From Tuctoria greenei (taxonomy: Eukaryota; Streptophyta; Magnoliopsida; Poales; Poaceae), in NCBI GenBank assembly GCA_036927565.1, contig JAYESD010000007.1, positions 4,051,644 through 4,115,643 on the forward strand: DNA of 64,000 nucleotides, written 5' to 3'. Made by a program: the position numbers and the translations under genes. The notes beneath the pieces were generated by a model. The model was not told where the DNA came from, ran no database searches, and worked only from the letters and a program-made list of their open reading frames with translations. Positions 1-11,190 of the stretch are shown here, piece after piece (position 1 is the first letter of the stretch; the number at the start of each line of letters is the position of its first letter).

Positions 1-1684
1 AGACTCTCAATTTCTTCCAACAAGTCCTTCTCCCTAGCATTAGCTTTCAAAGACAAATACTTGTCCAAGACATTAGAGGCATGCGAAGTAATGGATATCT
101 TATCATTAAGAGTTTGTTTCTTTGCATCTTTTAACTCTTGATCAAGCATGTCATGAGCAATGTTAAGTGTTTGGTATTCATGAGTTAGCTTGTTGTGCTC
201 CTCCAAGAGAGTTTGGTGTGCTATGTTGAGCTCATCATTTTCTACCTTGATTTTAGCATATTCTTCCTCAATTTGCTTGACATGAGATTTGAGCGTGTCA
301 TGCTCTTTGAGTATGCTTTCATACTTGTCAAGCAAATCAAGGTTAGCACTCTCAAGTTTAGTACGAATTTCTTCAAGAGTTTTAACCTTACTCTTCTCTC
401 TCTTAATGATAGCATGATATTCATTAATCAAAGAAGTTAAATCATCGGGGGAAAGCTCATCATCACTAGAGTCGTCACATACCTTGGTGTTACCTTTAGC
501 CATGAGGCACATGGGTGGTGGAAGAAGAGATGAGTCTTCATGGTTGGCAATGGCAAGGCCGGCCAAGCTTTCTTCTTCTTCTTCACTCTCTTCATCACTT
601 GTTTCTTCGTCGGTGACCCATTCATTTGCCTCACACATAAACACCTTTTATGGACCACTTCTCCTCTTTGGGAAGAGTCTTGCCTTCTTGCCCTTGTCTT
701 GCTTCTTCTTCCCAAAGGATCTTGGTTTGGGCTTGGCTTCTTCTTCATTATCATCACTTTCTTCAAGCTTGCGTTGCTTGCCTTTGTAGTTCTCTCTCCT
801 TTTGTCCGGTTTTGGACATTCATAGGAGATGTGGCCTTGATCTCCGATATTGTAGCATATCTTGTGAAGTCTCTTCTTGGTAGAAATGTCTTCTTCTTGG
901 GATCAAAGGTGTATCCCTTTTTGGTGATCTTGGAGTTCAAGCGTGAGAACTTTCTCATCATCAAGGCAAGCTCATCATCGTCATCTTCACTTGACGCTTG
1001 CTCTTCTTCACTTGAGCTAGGCTCAACCACCTTCTTCTTCTTGAAGCTTGTCTTCTTGGTGGAGGCCTTTAGAGCAATTGTTTTTTATGATGATTGCTCC
1101 ATCATCCCAAGTACACTCATCTCATGAGCGTGTATTTCTCCAATGAGCTCCGAAACTTCAATGTTGTCAAGTGATTCCTTTTGGAGCATGGAGTTGATGA
1201 TGTTGTACTTCGGCTTGGGAAGGAGCATGAGGATCTTGCGGTTCATAAGTCCCTTGCCAAGAGACGCAATGTCAAGTGCATTAATTTCCTCAATAAGAAC
1301 ATTTAAGCGTGAAAACATTTCATTAACATTTTCACGAGGAAGCATCTTAAATTCATCATATTTAGCTTTGAGCATGTGATATTTAAGTTCCTTTACACGA
1401 GATGAGCCCTCATGGATTTCTATCAAGCAAGCCCAAATTTCACAAGCTTTCTCCTTACTAGCAATCCTAGAGAAGACATCTTGACTTATGCATTCATAAA
1501 TAGCATTCCTAGCCTTAGCATCCCACTTAACTTGATCACCCACATAGTTAAGTTCTCCAAATCCCGCATGAGTCGCTTCCCAAACTTCGGGGGCAATAGC
1601 CTCAAGGTAAGCGCGCATGCCTGCTTTCCAATAGGCAAAATTCTTGCCCTCGAAGATAGGAACCGAACCCCCAACCTTGGCCAT
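1..1684 (-). pseudogene. S1 gag (capsid/nucleocapsid polyprotein), broken
   Basis: Gag makes the virus-like particle that packages element RNA. Translation starts at 1684 with the MAKVGGSVPIFEGKNF type N-terminus shared with S3, followed by the UBN2-type gag domain up to about residue 199. A TAA at about 1085 then stops the frame, where S3 reads on through a serine/threonine stretch. Downstream the acidic SSEDDDDEL segment and a long coiled-coil region (437 down to 1) are recognisable, with at least one frame change near 870. In the zinc knuckle the second cysteine is replaced by isoleucine (CYNIG instead of CYNCG), so RNA binding is probably lost. Pol is not in the window. Confidence 0.82.
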
Positions 1685-1730
1685 TTTTGCTCTCTAGCAG
1701 TGAAGCTAGAATGATCCTATGAGCAACCTT

Positions 1731-1742
1731 GCTCTGATACCA
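1731..1742 (-). other. S1 primer-binding site
   Basis: On the minus strand this reads TGGTATCAGAGC, the complement of the 3' end of initiator Met-tRNA, two bases inside the 5' LTR. It primes minus-strand DNA synthesis. This site is standard for plant Copia elements. Confidence 0.9.
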
Positions 1743-1744
1743 AT

Positions 1745-3110
1745 TGTAAGGATCGAAACGCCCAAGAGGGGGGTGAATTGGGATTTCTTTCAAATTTTAA
1801 GACAATTAAAAACAAACTACTTAAGCCCAATTCCCAAAGCGATTCTAACTATGCAATCAACGTAGATATAACTTGTGAAGTAAAGATTGCAAAATGTAAA
1901 GAGAGAGAGAGAGAGGAATGCAAACGCTAGGGGACACGAAGGTTTATCCCATGGTTCGGCAAGATCGCAAGGATCTTCCTACGTCCACGTTGTGGCACCC
2001 ACCGAAGGGTTTTGCCACTTCCAATGTCACCGAGACAATGGAGTCTTCACTAATCTTCTCCGTTCGCCATCTCTGGCAAGGTGGAGCTTAAGCCTTGTAC
2101 AACCTTCGATGTTCCGGGCTTCCACACACACCTTGGCAAGCTCCGGAACGATCTTCTTCAACTTCTCACTAGCCTAGAGAGTTCAATCACAGAGAAAGAA
2201 TGCACACAAGCTTCTCTCTAGCCTATTACAAATGATCTAAAAGTGTGGAAATGTATGCTCTATAGTCTTGAATGCTCTTGGATGTGTAGTAGGCTTCAGG
2301 TGATCAAGACTTGTCGAAATGACTGGGTTAGAGGGGTTTTATAGCCAGCTTAACTGAAATAGCCGTTGGAAAAGTAGGCTGACAGAACTTTTCTGTGCAC
2401 ACCGGATGATCCGATGTCTCCCCTCTAGTTATCATCGGTGTAATTACTTTGGCTGACGTCATTGTGTCAGATATTACCGTTATTAGACCGATGTTGCCCC
2501 CAGTCTTCTCATCGGATGATCCGGTGGCTCTTCCTCCAGAATTTGCTTGATCTTGATGCTTACTGGAGTGATCAACCGATGTGTGTAATTCTGCACATCG
2601 GATGATCCGGTGCTTCACTTGTTCCAATTGTACTGCAAACTGTATTGATGCACTGATGTTGTTGAGCCCTTCACATCGGATGATCCGGTGAGTTCATTTG
2701 TCTGAGGTCTTTTTCTTCAGTGGAATCAACTCGACCGATGTGTTCATTTTGGAAATCATCGGTTGATCCGGTGAGTTGATTTTGTTTGCTTCGAGTGGTT
2801 TTGAGTGAATCTTTTGTGTCTTGCTCGAATGACCTCTTAGACATTTGTTCCACAAGGCTCTCTTATGATTCTTAAGCATTGTATGATGTCAATTTTTGAT
2901 TGAGTGACTTAGACATAGAGCCTTCACGTCTTGTCTTTATCTCATGAGTTTGATCTCGAAAGTTGAGTATCTATGGGTCTCCAATGACATGATCATTTCA
3001 TCTTATTGAGTGTTCATGCGGACCTTGCATTCACAAATTCATTAGAAAAGTTCAATGGTTGTCATTAATCACCAAAACCATATTACATGAGGGGGGCCTA
3101 GATGCTTTCA
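1745..3110 (-). repeat. S1 5' LTR
   Basis: The LTR is 1366 bp and on the minus strand starts TGAAAGCATCTAGGCC and ends ATCCTTACA. It carries repeated CATCGGATGATCCGGTG-type near-palindromes (about 2401-2770) upstream of the TATA box. The partner LTR lies outside the window, so its age cannot be judged. Confidence 0.9.
2336..2343 (-). promoter_or_regulatory. S1 LTR TATA box
   Basis: Minus strand TATAAAAC lies about 60 bases downstream of the nearest CGGATGATCCG motif. The same layout is seen in the S2 and S3 LTRs. It probably sets the start of the genomic RNA. Confidence 0.6.
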
Positions 3111-3530
3111 GAAGCTCTCATCTTCGGGCTGAAGGTGGCACTATCCTATGGTGTCAAGCAGTTGTTTGTGAAGGGTGATTCGTAGCTCATCATAAAACAA
3201 GTCAAATGTGAATGTTGATGCAATAACCTCCAACTAGCTGCTTACTTCCTTGAAGTCCAGAGGCTCCACAAAGACTTCGAAGTCTTAGATCTCCACCATG
3301 TTCAGCGTCTCCATAACATTGAAGCTGACGAACTCTCTACGAAGGCCTCAACCGGAGCTCCGGCTCCTGATGGGATCTTCGTCCGGAGGTTGTCAACACC
3401 AACAGCTCGGTCTGCCGAACTGAGTGAAGGGGGCGACACCAGCACCTCGAAGCTGGCGGTCCCGGTGACCCCATTACCATGACGTCCACCAAGGGTCATA
3501 GGTGTTGCAGGAAGCTCCGAGCAACCCAAC
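3111..3530 (+). pseudogene. G1 pol: archaeal-type RNase H C-terminal part
   Basis: The frame beginning EALIFGLKVAL and continuing through LIIKQV, a DFEVLDL segment and ELSTKAS matches the C-terminal half of the second RNase H of Tat elements; compare ADDLSTKAS in G2 near 26400. In-frame stops occur after VKGDS and a few residues later. The N-terminal half is missing because S1 inserted here. RNase H removes the RNA template and primers during reverse transcription. This copy is inactive. Confidence 0.75.
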
Positions 3531-3559
3531 ACACAAGACTCAGAAGCTTAAATCAGCTC

Positions 3560-4803
3560 CAATGCATAGATCTCGGAGATCTAGAGGTACTTGAAAGACA
3601 ACCACCTTCCTTAAGACGGTGTATTCGCTGACTGGATCGTCAGATTGGCTAAAAGATACACACTGGTAAAGGGGATCTCTATCAGCGCGGTGCCAACAGC
3701 GTCCTAATGTGGTGCCTTGCAAGGAAAGAAGGCCGCGAGCTCCTCGTGGAAATCCATGGAGGCGAGTGTGGGAACCACACGTCTTCCCACACCTTGGTCG
3801 GTAAAGCATTCCAGCATGGCTTTTACTGGCCTACAGCCCTTCAGGACGCAGTAGAGTTGGTAAAATAGTGTGAACCATGCCAGTTCCACGCAAAAAAAAA
3901 TCACACACCGGCCCAGTCACTGCAAATGATTCCTCCTACATGGCCATTCGCTGTGTGGGGCATGGAAATCTTGGGACCTTTCCAAAAAGCTGTTGGTGGT
4001 TACAGGTTCCTGTATATCGCCATTGACAAGTTCACCAAATGGCCAGAAGCAACTCCAATTGTTACAATAAACAAGCAATCAACTATCAAGTTCTTGAAGT
4101 CAATCGTATGCAGATTTGGAGTTCCAAATAAAGTCATAACTGACAATGGGACTCAATCTACAAGTGTTGCATTTCAAGAATATTGCAAAGACCTCGACAT
4201 TCAAGTCAGCTACGCATCAGTAGCTCACCCGGCAAGTAATGGACAAGCCTAGAGAGCAAACGCAGAAATATTGAAAGGACTCAAGACGTGCACTTATGAG
4301 CGCTTGAAAAAACATGGAGCCAACTTGATCGAGGAGCTTCCGTCTGCACTGTGGGCAAGAAGGACTACACCTAACCAATCAACCGGAGAGACACCCTTCT
4401 TCCTGGTGTACGGAGCTGAAGCAGTCCTTCCTCCGGAGATCACCATGGGGTCACTCCGAGTCCGGACCTTCGACGAAGTCATGCAGGACTAGCTCCGGTG
4501 TGAAGACCTTGACCTCGTCGACGAGGTAAGGTGCCAAGCAGTGATTCAGAATGCATGTTATTGCCAAGCGCTCCGGCGCTATCATCAGAGGCACGTGGGA
4601 AACCGATAGCTCGAGGAAGGCGATCTGGTGCTGCGGAGAATACTAACTCATGAAGGGATGAACAAACTTTTCCCCAACTGGGAAGGTCCCTTTCGAGTGA
4701 TCAAAGTATCCCGTCCCGGATGCGTTCGCTTGGCAACTGAGGATGGGACCCCGCTTCCTAATCCTTGGAACATCGAGCACCTCCGTAAGTTCTATGCTTA
4801 GAG
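3560..4803 (+). pseudogene. G1 pol: integrase, catalytically dead
   Basis: Integrase inserts the cDNA copy into the chromosome. The zinc-binding N-terminus (about 3560-3925) is broken by frameshifts. The core (3926-4252, then 4271-4492) shows the Tat signature around WGMEILGPF, TDNGTQ and HPASNGQA. The first catalytic aspartate (normally in GMDILGPF, as in G2 GLDILGPF) is GAA, glutamate. The catalytic glutamate of the GQAERANAE motif is a TAG stop. Further stops lie at about 4490 and 4607. The C-terminal domain ends with NPWNIEHLRKFYA and a TAG at 4801-4803, matching the end of the G2 pol. Confidence 0.85.
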
Positions 4804-5499
4804 TCATGGAGGTGAGTCTGTAGTTATAAGAAATGTAAATTATAGAGTCTACAAACAGAGTCGGGTAGGTCCTCCAGGAGAACATCTGGACCCCTCCGGG
4901 AGGGTCTGGAAAGTTCATGCAACACTTGACACAGACACAATACTAAAAGTGTAGCTACCTGCCTTGGGTTAGTACAAGATGTATAACACACTTAGCCTGG
5001 TTTTGTACCCTAATTGTGTCCTTGTCTCCCCTGTAATACGGACCTATAATGAAAGATATTATTGTGTAACAATAGACTCCACGTGCATTGATTTTGTATA
5101 TGCTTATTCTCTTTTATTTATCCATCTACTTCTTGTCTACAACAAGTTGTGCAATTCTTTTTTAGTTTTAGTCCAGGATATACAAGTTATACTGGTAGTC
5201 TTTTTGGATCTTAGCGTTGCTGCATGGTCTACTCACCTGAACGCCAAGCCAACACAGGTCTGGAGTGTGCTATCGACTTAGCCTGGTCCCGCACCCTAAG
5301 TACGTCACTCCACCTACATTCCAGCAGGCCTCAGTAGGGCGTGTCCTACTGCAAAAGATTATATCAATTTGCTTGTCATCATATCAACTTTCTTTGGATC
5401 TAAAATTCAAATGAGAACAGTAAGTCGCAAAATAGTTATAGATGAGAGGATGAATTTTACGCTTTTTCTTGTCTTTGATGCACGGTAAAAATGAAAACT
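4804..5499. other. G1 3' non-coding stretch
   Basis: About 700 bases between the pol stop and the tandem array. No coding frame with recognisable motifs, no RNA gene and no repeat were seen. It probably belongs to the long 3' untranslated region of G1. Confidence 0.5.
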
Positions 5500-6005
5500 C
5501 ACGGCGATGGTGGATGATGCCGGAGCTATTAAGCTTCGATAACCTCCATGGGGGCTGCTGTCCACATTTCGGACGTTGAAAGTGGGCGCCGCTAGACTAA
5601 CAAGCTCTGACAACTCCCATGGGGGCCTGCCATTGACGTGAAGTATAATTCAAGTGAAGATGGCGTAACCACCCGAGGGGATCGCCGTCAACATTTTCTA
5701 CGATTGATGGTGGATATCATCGAAGCTACCAAGCTCCGACAACCCCATGGGGCCCGCCATTGACATTCTACATGTTGACAGTGGGTCTCGTCGGACCTTC
5801 CAAGCTCCAACAACCCCAGGGGGCCCGCCGTCGATGTTTTATGTGTTGACAGTGGGTGTCGTCGGACCTACCAAGCTCCAACAACCCCAGGGGGCCCACC
5901 GTCGATGTTCTACACGTTGACAGTGGATGTCGTCGAACCTACCAAGCTCCAACAACCCCAGGGGGCCCGCCGTCGACATTTTATGCGTTGATAATGAGTA
6001 TCATC
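5500..6005 (+). repeat. G1 71-bp tandem repeat array
   Basis: About seven units of roughly 71 bp. The clearest are between 5780 and 6000, each with a CCAAGCTCCAACAACCCC core followed by AGGGGGCCCGCCGTCGA; the earlier units are more diverged. The array lies between pol and the antisense ORF. The core is shared, in the same orientation relative to pol, with the 70-bp array of G2 at 23827-24246. Tandem repeats in the 3' region are known in Tat/Ogre elements. Confidence 0.8.
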
Positions 6006-6259
6006 GTCGACGCAACAAAAGCTCCCCGTTGAAGTCAGAAATAAACTTCGGACCTAAAAGGTACAAGTTCGAAATGTCCAAGTCATCAACACATCGTCAA
6101 ATTCTTTTGGTACATGTTCGCAATAAAATTGTGTACACCTACCAGGGGCAAACAAGATAAAGGACAATGTATTGAAAACAAGGATAACACTGGATTTCAT
6201 TCATTCAAAGTACTGGATTACAAAATCAGAGTTACAACAAAATGCAAAAGGAAAATGTC

Positions 6260-9081
6260 CTAGCTATTGGAGGATCTAAGTCTTGCGGAAAAACGATGCA
6301 ACCTTCTCAACAGCTTCCTAGACGCTAGCCCTGGCAGCATCCTCCTCTTCGGCAATGAGTCCTTCGAGGACCGGATCAAGAGAAAGTTGGGGGTCTCGGC
6401 TCTTGTAACACGCCAAGACATACTCGGCGACATTCTTGGCCAAAGATTTTCCCTCTGTCTCCAGCTGGTTGGCGATGACATCACCCATCGCAACGAGTTT
6501 GCTACCAGCAGAGTTAAGTGCCACCAACGTCTGGTCCAGCTCCGGTGTTGGGTTCTCCGGATGTACTGGATTGAAGCTTAGAGGCACCAAAGCTCTGTTA
6601 GCATGCCCCATAAAATCCCATACTTGCAAGGATTCAGTTGCCCTTGAGCCCCGCAGCTCCTCCAGTGACCTCCTGGCGGCCGCTAGCTTCGAACCTTCCC
6701 GAGCGAGGCGTTCGGCCACTTTGACATGTTGTTGCATACTCTCAGCAACTTGCTTTTCGAGGTCGGCTAGCTCCGTCCTGGAGGTGGATGCAGTTCTGTT
6801 GTTCGGCCAGGTCCTTCTCCCTGCCTCTTACTTTCCCTTCTCTAGCAGCAACATCAGCTTCTATTTTTGAAAGCTCCTACCCCGGTTTCCAGTACTTTTC
6901 CTCATCTTCCTTGCTCCTCAGATCAAGCTTCTTAGTGCGATCTGCCAAATTTTGCTATGCCAGAGTTAACTTCTGGGCGAGCTCTTCCTCCCTTTTCAAA
7001 ACATCCTTCTGCTCTTCCAGGAGTTTCTCTTCCCTTGCATGAAGGTCTGCTCGGTGCTTTAGGAGAATCTCATTTATTTCATTGAGGTTGTCTTGACGTT
7101 CGTCAGCGGCATCATTCCTTTCTTTGGCTTGCTCGAGAATCTCCCGAGAATTAGCGTCGAGGGCCCTGATGGCGACCTCCTTCTCCTCCAGCAACTTGCC
7201 CCAATATTCCAACTTGGCCTTTTACTTTTCGACCCACTCCTTTTGGTCTGCAAGCCTTGTCCGCGCCAGCTTGGTCTCGAAGTGAAGCCTATTGCGCCAA
7301 CGCCTCAAGTTGTGGCACTCTTCTTTGAGGACCTTACTATCGTGGTCGAAGGCGAGTTGGACCTGTCGGAGGCTCGAGCAAGCATTATCAATAGACAACG
7401 CCAAAGGAATAGGCTCTAGACATGTCGGGGTCATCTCCGCAGGCTCTAGAGGGTCTTCAAGAACAAAAATAGGGTCCCACACCACAAGCATGATTCCCTG
7501 AGCTTCTATGGCACTAGGGCCGCCCTTCGGGAGCTCTTCGACAACTGTTGAGGAAGATCCCACTGGGGGAACTTCTACCTCCGGGGCCGACACCGAAGGT
7601 CCTGCCGCAGGGTCTTCAACTGCTGGCTCCACAGGTGGAGAGCCTGCCGCCGCTTCTTCACGGTGTTCAGGCTCGGGCATGGACACCTCTAGAGCTATTA
7701 CCTTTGGGGCGGTCGTTGAAGCTTCACCCAAAGCAACTTCCACCACTGGCTCAGGCGCCGGTACATCAGCCACCTACGGCTCAGCTGTCGAAGCTTCAAC
7801 CATCTCCAGCTCGGCTGTCGGAGCTTCAACAACTTTCGGCTCATGGACCGGAGCTTCAAGTATCACCGACTCGGTTGCTGGGGCATCAATGACTTCGGGC
7901 TCAAGGACCGGAGCTTCTAGCACCATCGGTTCACCTGCCAGCTCAGCAACAACCTCTAGCACAACAATCGGAGCCTCGGTTACCTCCAGCTCTGATGCCA
8001 GAGCTTCCACCATCTCCATGGCCTGTGCCGAAGCTTTAGTCATTGGTGTTGCCGCTACTGGAGCGTCTTCATGTATGTCTCCCTCGTGGTCCGATGATAC
8101 CATGGGAGTCTCTGGCGTCGACTCGGTATCTAGATCCACGACAACTGGTGTTGGAGGTGCTGTGACCCCAGCCACCACTTGAGGAGGCATGGGGGTCGGA
8201 GCTGAAGCTTCCGCACGCACCGTTTCAATCGCTGTGACAGAGGCAGGAGCATCAGCCCCCGTCTTTGATGCCATGTAGTCAAAAGATCAGAAGATTCAAA
8301 ATATGAAAAAAAATAAGAATGGGAAATCAAGGTGAAAAAGCAAAGCTTACCTTGGAAAGCTACCGCTCCAATTGGCAGGGAACTTCTTCACTAGGCGCTC
8401 AGAGTCAGAGCCTGCCGAGGTTGGCACAGCGGAAGTCCAGAAAGTCGCCCGGAGCCTATTGTTGTCGTAGGCGTTGCTCCAGCCGAGGCCTTCCTTGGCT
8501 GAGAAGGACTACCGGACCTGGAGCCCATAGCTGGCACCGGGACCGGAGTCGACTGTCTGGAGCTAGCGCTCTTTGAGGATGTCTGCATCGGAGGAGGTGT
8601 CGCCACCGAAGATCTTCCTCACCGGGGAGAAGGGGCAGTTGTAGACGGAGCAGACCTGACGGAGCTCTAATCAACGTGCCTTAGCTTTCTCTTCCGGCTG
8701 GAAGATTCGGCTGGCTCCTTTCCCTTGCCCTTGCCGACGTCATCAACCCTCTGGCTCGGAGTAGGGGTGACCACCCCCTCGGAAGCTCCAGGAATTACAA
8801 CCCTGGAGGTCCTGCGCTTCTCCACTTCACCGAGGTCATCCAGCGTTGGCATCTTCCTCCGGAGCTCCCTACTGAACTCTGGAGTCATGTTCAGAGGCAG
8901 GAAAGCTGCCGACGGAGTCAAGGCGTCATCAGCGATGGACCTATGCTGAAATTTCTTGAGATGGAGCCTCAAAGCTTTGTCATCCAAGTTGGATTTCAAA
9001 CCAGTTTCAATCCGATCGTCGTCCATCACACTATTGAAGGCCCAGGCGAGCTTCTCCCTTTTCTTCAGTGGAGCCCACCTG
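6260..9081 (-). pseudogene. G1 antisense ORF, 3' part (Transposase_28-type protein)
   Basis: Minus-strand gene opposite to gag-pol, continuing from 21833-21195 across the S2 insertion. At 9081-8667 it finishes the putative gypsy-type transposon domain (Transposase_28) with NRWAPLKKREKLAWAF and then a KGKGKEPAESS basic tail. Then come a likely intron (donor AAGGTAAGC on the minus strand near 8350, acceptor before 8274), an Ala/Val/Pro/Glu-rich low-complexity part with near-repeats (8274-7222), a coiled-coil part (7212-6955) and an alpha-helical end (6737-6318). Several stops separate these parts (for example near 8667, 7773 and 7212). The function of this protein is unknown; such antisense ORFs are reported in Grande and related Tat elements. 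Confidence 0.65.
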
Positions 9082-9086
9082 TTCAC
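9082..9086. repeat. Left target-site duplication of S2
   Basis: TTCAC, matched by TTCAC at 21190-21194. This 5-bp duplication is typical for Copia integrase and shows that S2 jumped into the G1 antisense ORF. Confidence 0.92.
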
Positions 9087-10748
9087 TGAAAGTTGCCTAG
9101 AGGGGGGGGGGGGGGTGAATAGGCTAATTGACCTGCAAATGACTTAATAAAACGAGATTAAATCACAGGGGGCGGACTAGTCCGGTCAGGGGGCGGACTA
9201 GTCCGGTCAGCTTGCGTGAATAACCCTAAAAAGATGTTTCTAGCAAGTTTTAGGGAATTTTCTCTTTGCTACAAGTGAGTATATGTTTAAGTCAAGTTGA
9301 GCAACAACCTACACAAGAGCAAGTCAAGTTTCCACAAGTTTGTAGCAATGCGGAGTATGAAACGAGACTACCAACCCTAGAACAAAGTAATCAATAGAGT
9401 AAATGCGAAGAACACAAGGGGGCAAGGATTTTATCCCGAGGTTCGATTCCACACAAGGAATCTACGTCCCCATTGAGGAGTCCACAAAAGGACCGGGTCC
9501 AACAACCCTTCCCTCACCAAGTTTACCGCACGGGCCTAACTTGGTTCTCCACTAATCACAATGGTGATTACAAAGTTCGTTGGGGCTTCTCACAAACTGA
9601 GGCTCCCACACCACAAAGATGATCAACACAATAAAGCAAACTCAATACACAGCCCACAAAGACTCAACGAGTGCAAGAGATCAAACCGGGAGCACAAGCG
9701 CGATGTTCTTCCTCTTCTCCACCTCACTAAACCCTAATCCACTCAAGAATTAGTTTTAGAGGGAAAGTAGGCAAGAAGGAGGCTTAGGAGTGCTCCAAGT
9801 TGGCTGTGGCGGTGCTAGGGTTTGAGTTTTTCCAAAGGTATTCGAAATGAGGCCGGGGGTCCCTTTTTTATAGGGGTCCCAAGCCCAATCTGCTGACTTC
9901 AGCAAAAGGGCGGACTAGTCCGGCCACTGGCCCGGACTAGTCCGGCCTAGGGGACCACTGACCCTTTTGTCAGGTCCCGACAGCTGACACACTATCGTCA
10001 CGCTACCCGCCAAACTTCAAATTCAAACGGTCACTTCCAGAACGGACTAGTCCGATCAACACCGGACTAGTCCGATCTCACACAGAGCCTACTGCTCCGT
10101 ATGAAAACGGACTAGTCTGAGGACCACGGACTAGTCCGGCCCCTAGGGCGGACTAGTCCGGTCCTCCCAGACTTAGCCACAGAAGCACCTCTTCTAGCCA
10201 ACCCGGACTAGTCCGGCCCCACGGGCGGACTAGTCCGTTCTCACTCAGGACCTCTTGGTCCGGTCCAAAACGGACAAGTCCGTGGTTTTGGGACTTCATC
10301 CCCAAAACCCACTCACAGCTACCCGGACTAGTCCGGCCACAAACGGACTAGTCCGATCTCAGTCAGACCCTTCTGGTCCGGCCAGAAACGGACTTGGCCG
10401 GGAACGGACTAGTCCGGCCACCTGCACGGACTAGTCCGGCCCTACGGCCAGACCACTCATTCACTCATTTCTTTCATAGGTTTGACCTCTAAACCACTTT
10501 GAGCTCCCAAACTTGATCTCAATGCACTTTACACACACACCCTCCTATTGCTACGGCTAGTCTAACTCAATCACGCTAGAAACCCTAGTTTCTACGCTTC
10601 GAGTTGACTCTGTTTCCTTCTTTTTCCTTTTTGAGGGTTTGCGTCTCCAATTGAGTCCATACCTGTGCTAAGATCACTTGAGCTCATTAGCGACTTAATT
10701 GTCGTCATCAATCATCCAAAACCCACGGGGAACCTAGATGCACTTTCA
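9087..10748 (-). repeat. S2 3' LTR
   Basis: 1662 bp, near-identical to 19531-21189. On the minus strand it starts TGAAAGTGCATC and ends GGCAACTTTCA. It differs from the 5' LTR in the length of a G run at 9102, in single bases (for example near 9473, 9810, 9965, 10210, 10611 and 10691) and in a short indel near 10400. It carries 14 exact CGGACTAGTCCG palindromes and a TATA box at 9864-9872 (minus strand TATAAAAAA). Confidence 0.95.
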
Positions 10749-10762
10749 ATCTCCCCCTTTTT
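10749..10762 (-). other. S2 polypurine tract
   Basis: Minus strand AAAAAGGGGGAGAT sits directly upstream of the 3' LTR and primes plus-strand DNA synthesis. Further G-rich tracts near 10842 and 11131 (minus strand AGGGGGAG and AAAGGGGGAG) look like the multiple tracts described for Sireviruses. Confidence 0.85.
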
Positions 10763-11190
10763 GGTGATTGATGACAACACATTAAGTCCTTCACAAATAA
10801 GAGTATAAAGTTTGGTTTTCATAACATGTGTGCGTATGAATGACTCCCCCTCAAAGTATGCAACATGTAAAAGAGGTGGAGGAGTTCTTTCATACCCACA
10901 CACGTTATGGTGGGGTGCCTACGTGATGTGCTCAACAATTGTGACAAGACATAAATAACATCAATACATTCATAAGATTGACAATAAGAGCAATATATTG
11001 ATAGTAAGCAACATTAACGAGTCTTGCACAAATGTAAGCATCCAAGAGCATAAATATGTTACATGACAGCATACATCACAAAACACACCCACAAACGGAC
11101 AAAAGGACTAAACTCGCTGAACTCCCTTAACTCTCCCCCTTTGGCATCAAGGCACCAAAAAGGAAAAGAAGGGGGAACAACTAACTAAGC
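10763..11190. other. S2 spacer between envelope-like ORF and 3' LTR
   Basis: Non-coding, with extra polypurine-like tracts. No other signal was seen. Confidence 0.6.

Larger units (their letters stand above)
1..3110 (-). mobile_element. Sirevirus S1 (Ty1/Copia, Maximus/SIRE lineage), 5' part only
   Basis: Minus-strand LTR retrotransposon cut by the left window edge. Reading from high to low coordinates it shows a 5' LTR (1745-3110), a primer-binding site complementary to initiator Met-tRNA (1731-1742), then gag running off the edge. The LTR shares layout, TATA position and CATCGGATGATCCG-type repeats with S3, and gag is clearly homologous to S3 gag, so S1 and S3 belong to related families. 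The right edge abuts Gypsy RNase H coding sequence, so S1 inserted into G1. The expected 5-bp duplication is GAAGC (3111-3115), but its partner lies outside the window. Confidence 0.88.
3111..9086 (+). mobile_element. Tat-lineage Ty3/Gypsy element G1, first segment
   Basis: Degenerate plus-strand Gypsy element. Its left part is cut by S1, so it begins inside the second (archaeal-type) RNase H. In order it shows aRNase H, integrase, a non-coding stretch, a 70-71-bp tandem repeat array and then a long antisense ORF on the minus strand. A second RNase H together with an antisense ORF downstream of pol is typical of the Tat lineage (Grande, RIRE2, Retand). The element is interrupted at 9086 by S2 and resumes at 21195; both edges carry the TTCAC duplication. 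Confidence 0.82.

Noticed and set aside
7508..8182. Thr/Ser/Gly-rich plus-strand frame
   Set aside because: Antisense of the low-complexity Ala/Val-rich part of the G1 antisense ORF.
9170..10440. Regularly recurring 12-base motif that could suggest a CRISPR-like array
   Set aside because: The spacing is irregular, the motif is a palindrome within an LTR and is present in both LTR copies. This is eukaryotic retroelement DNA.
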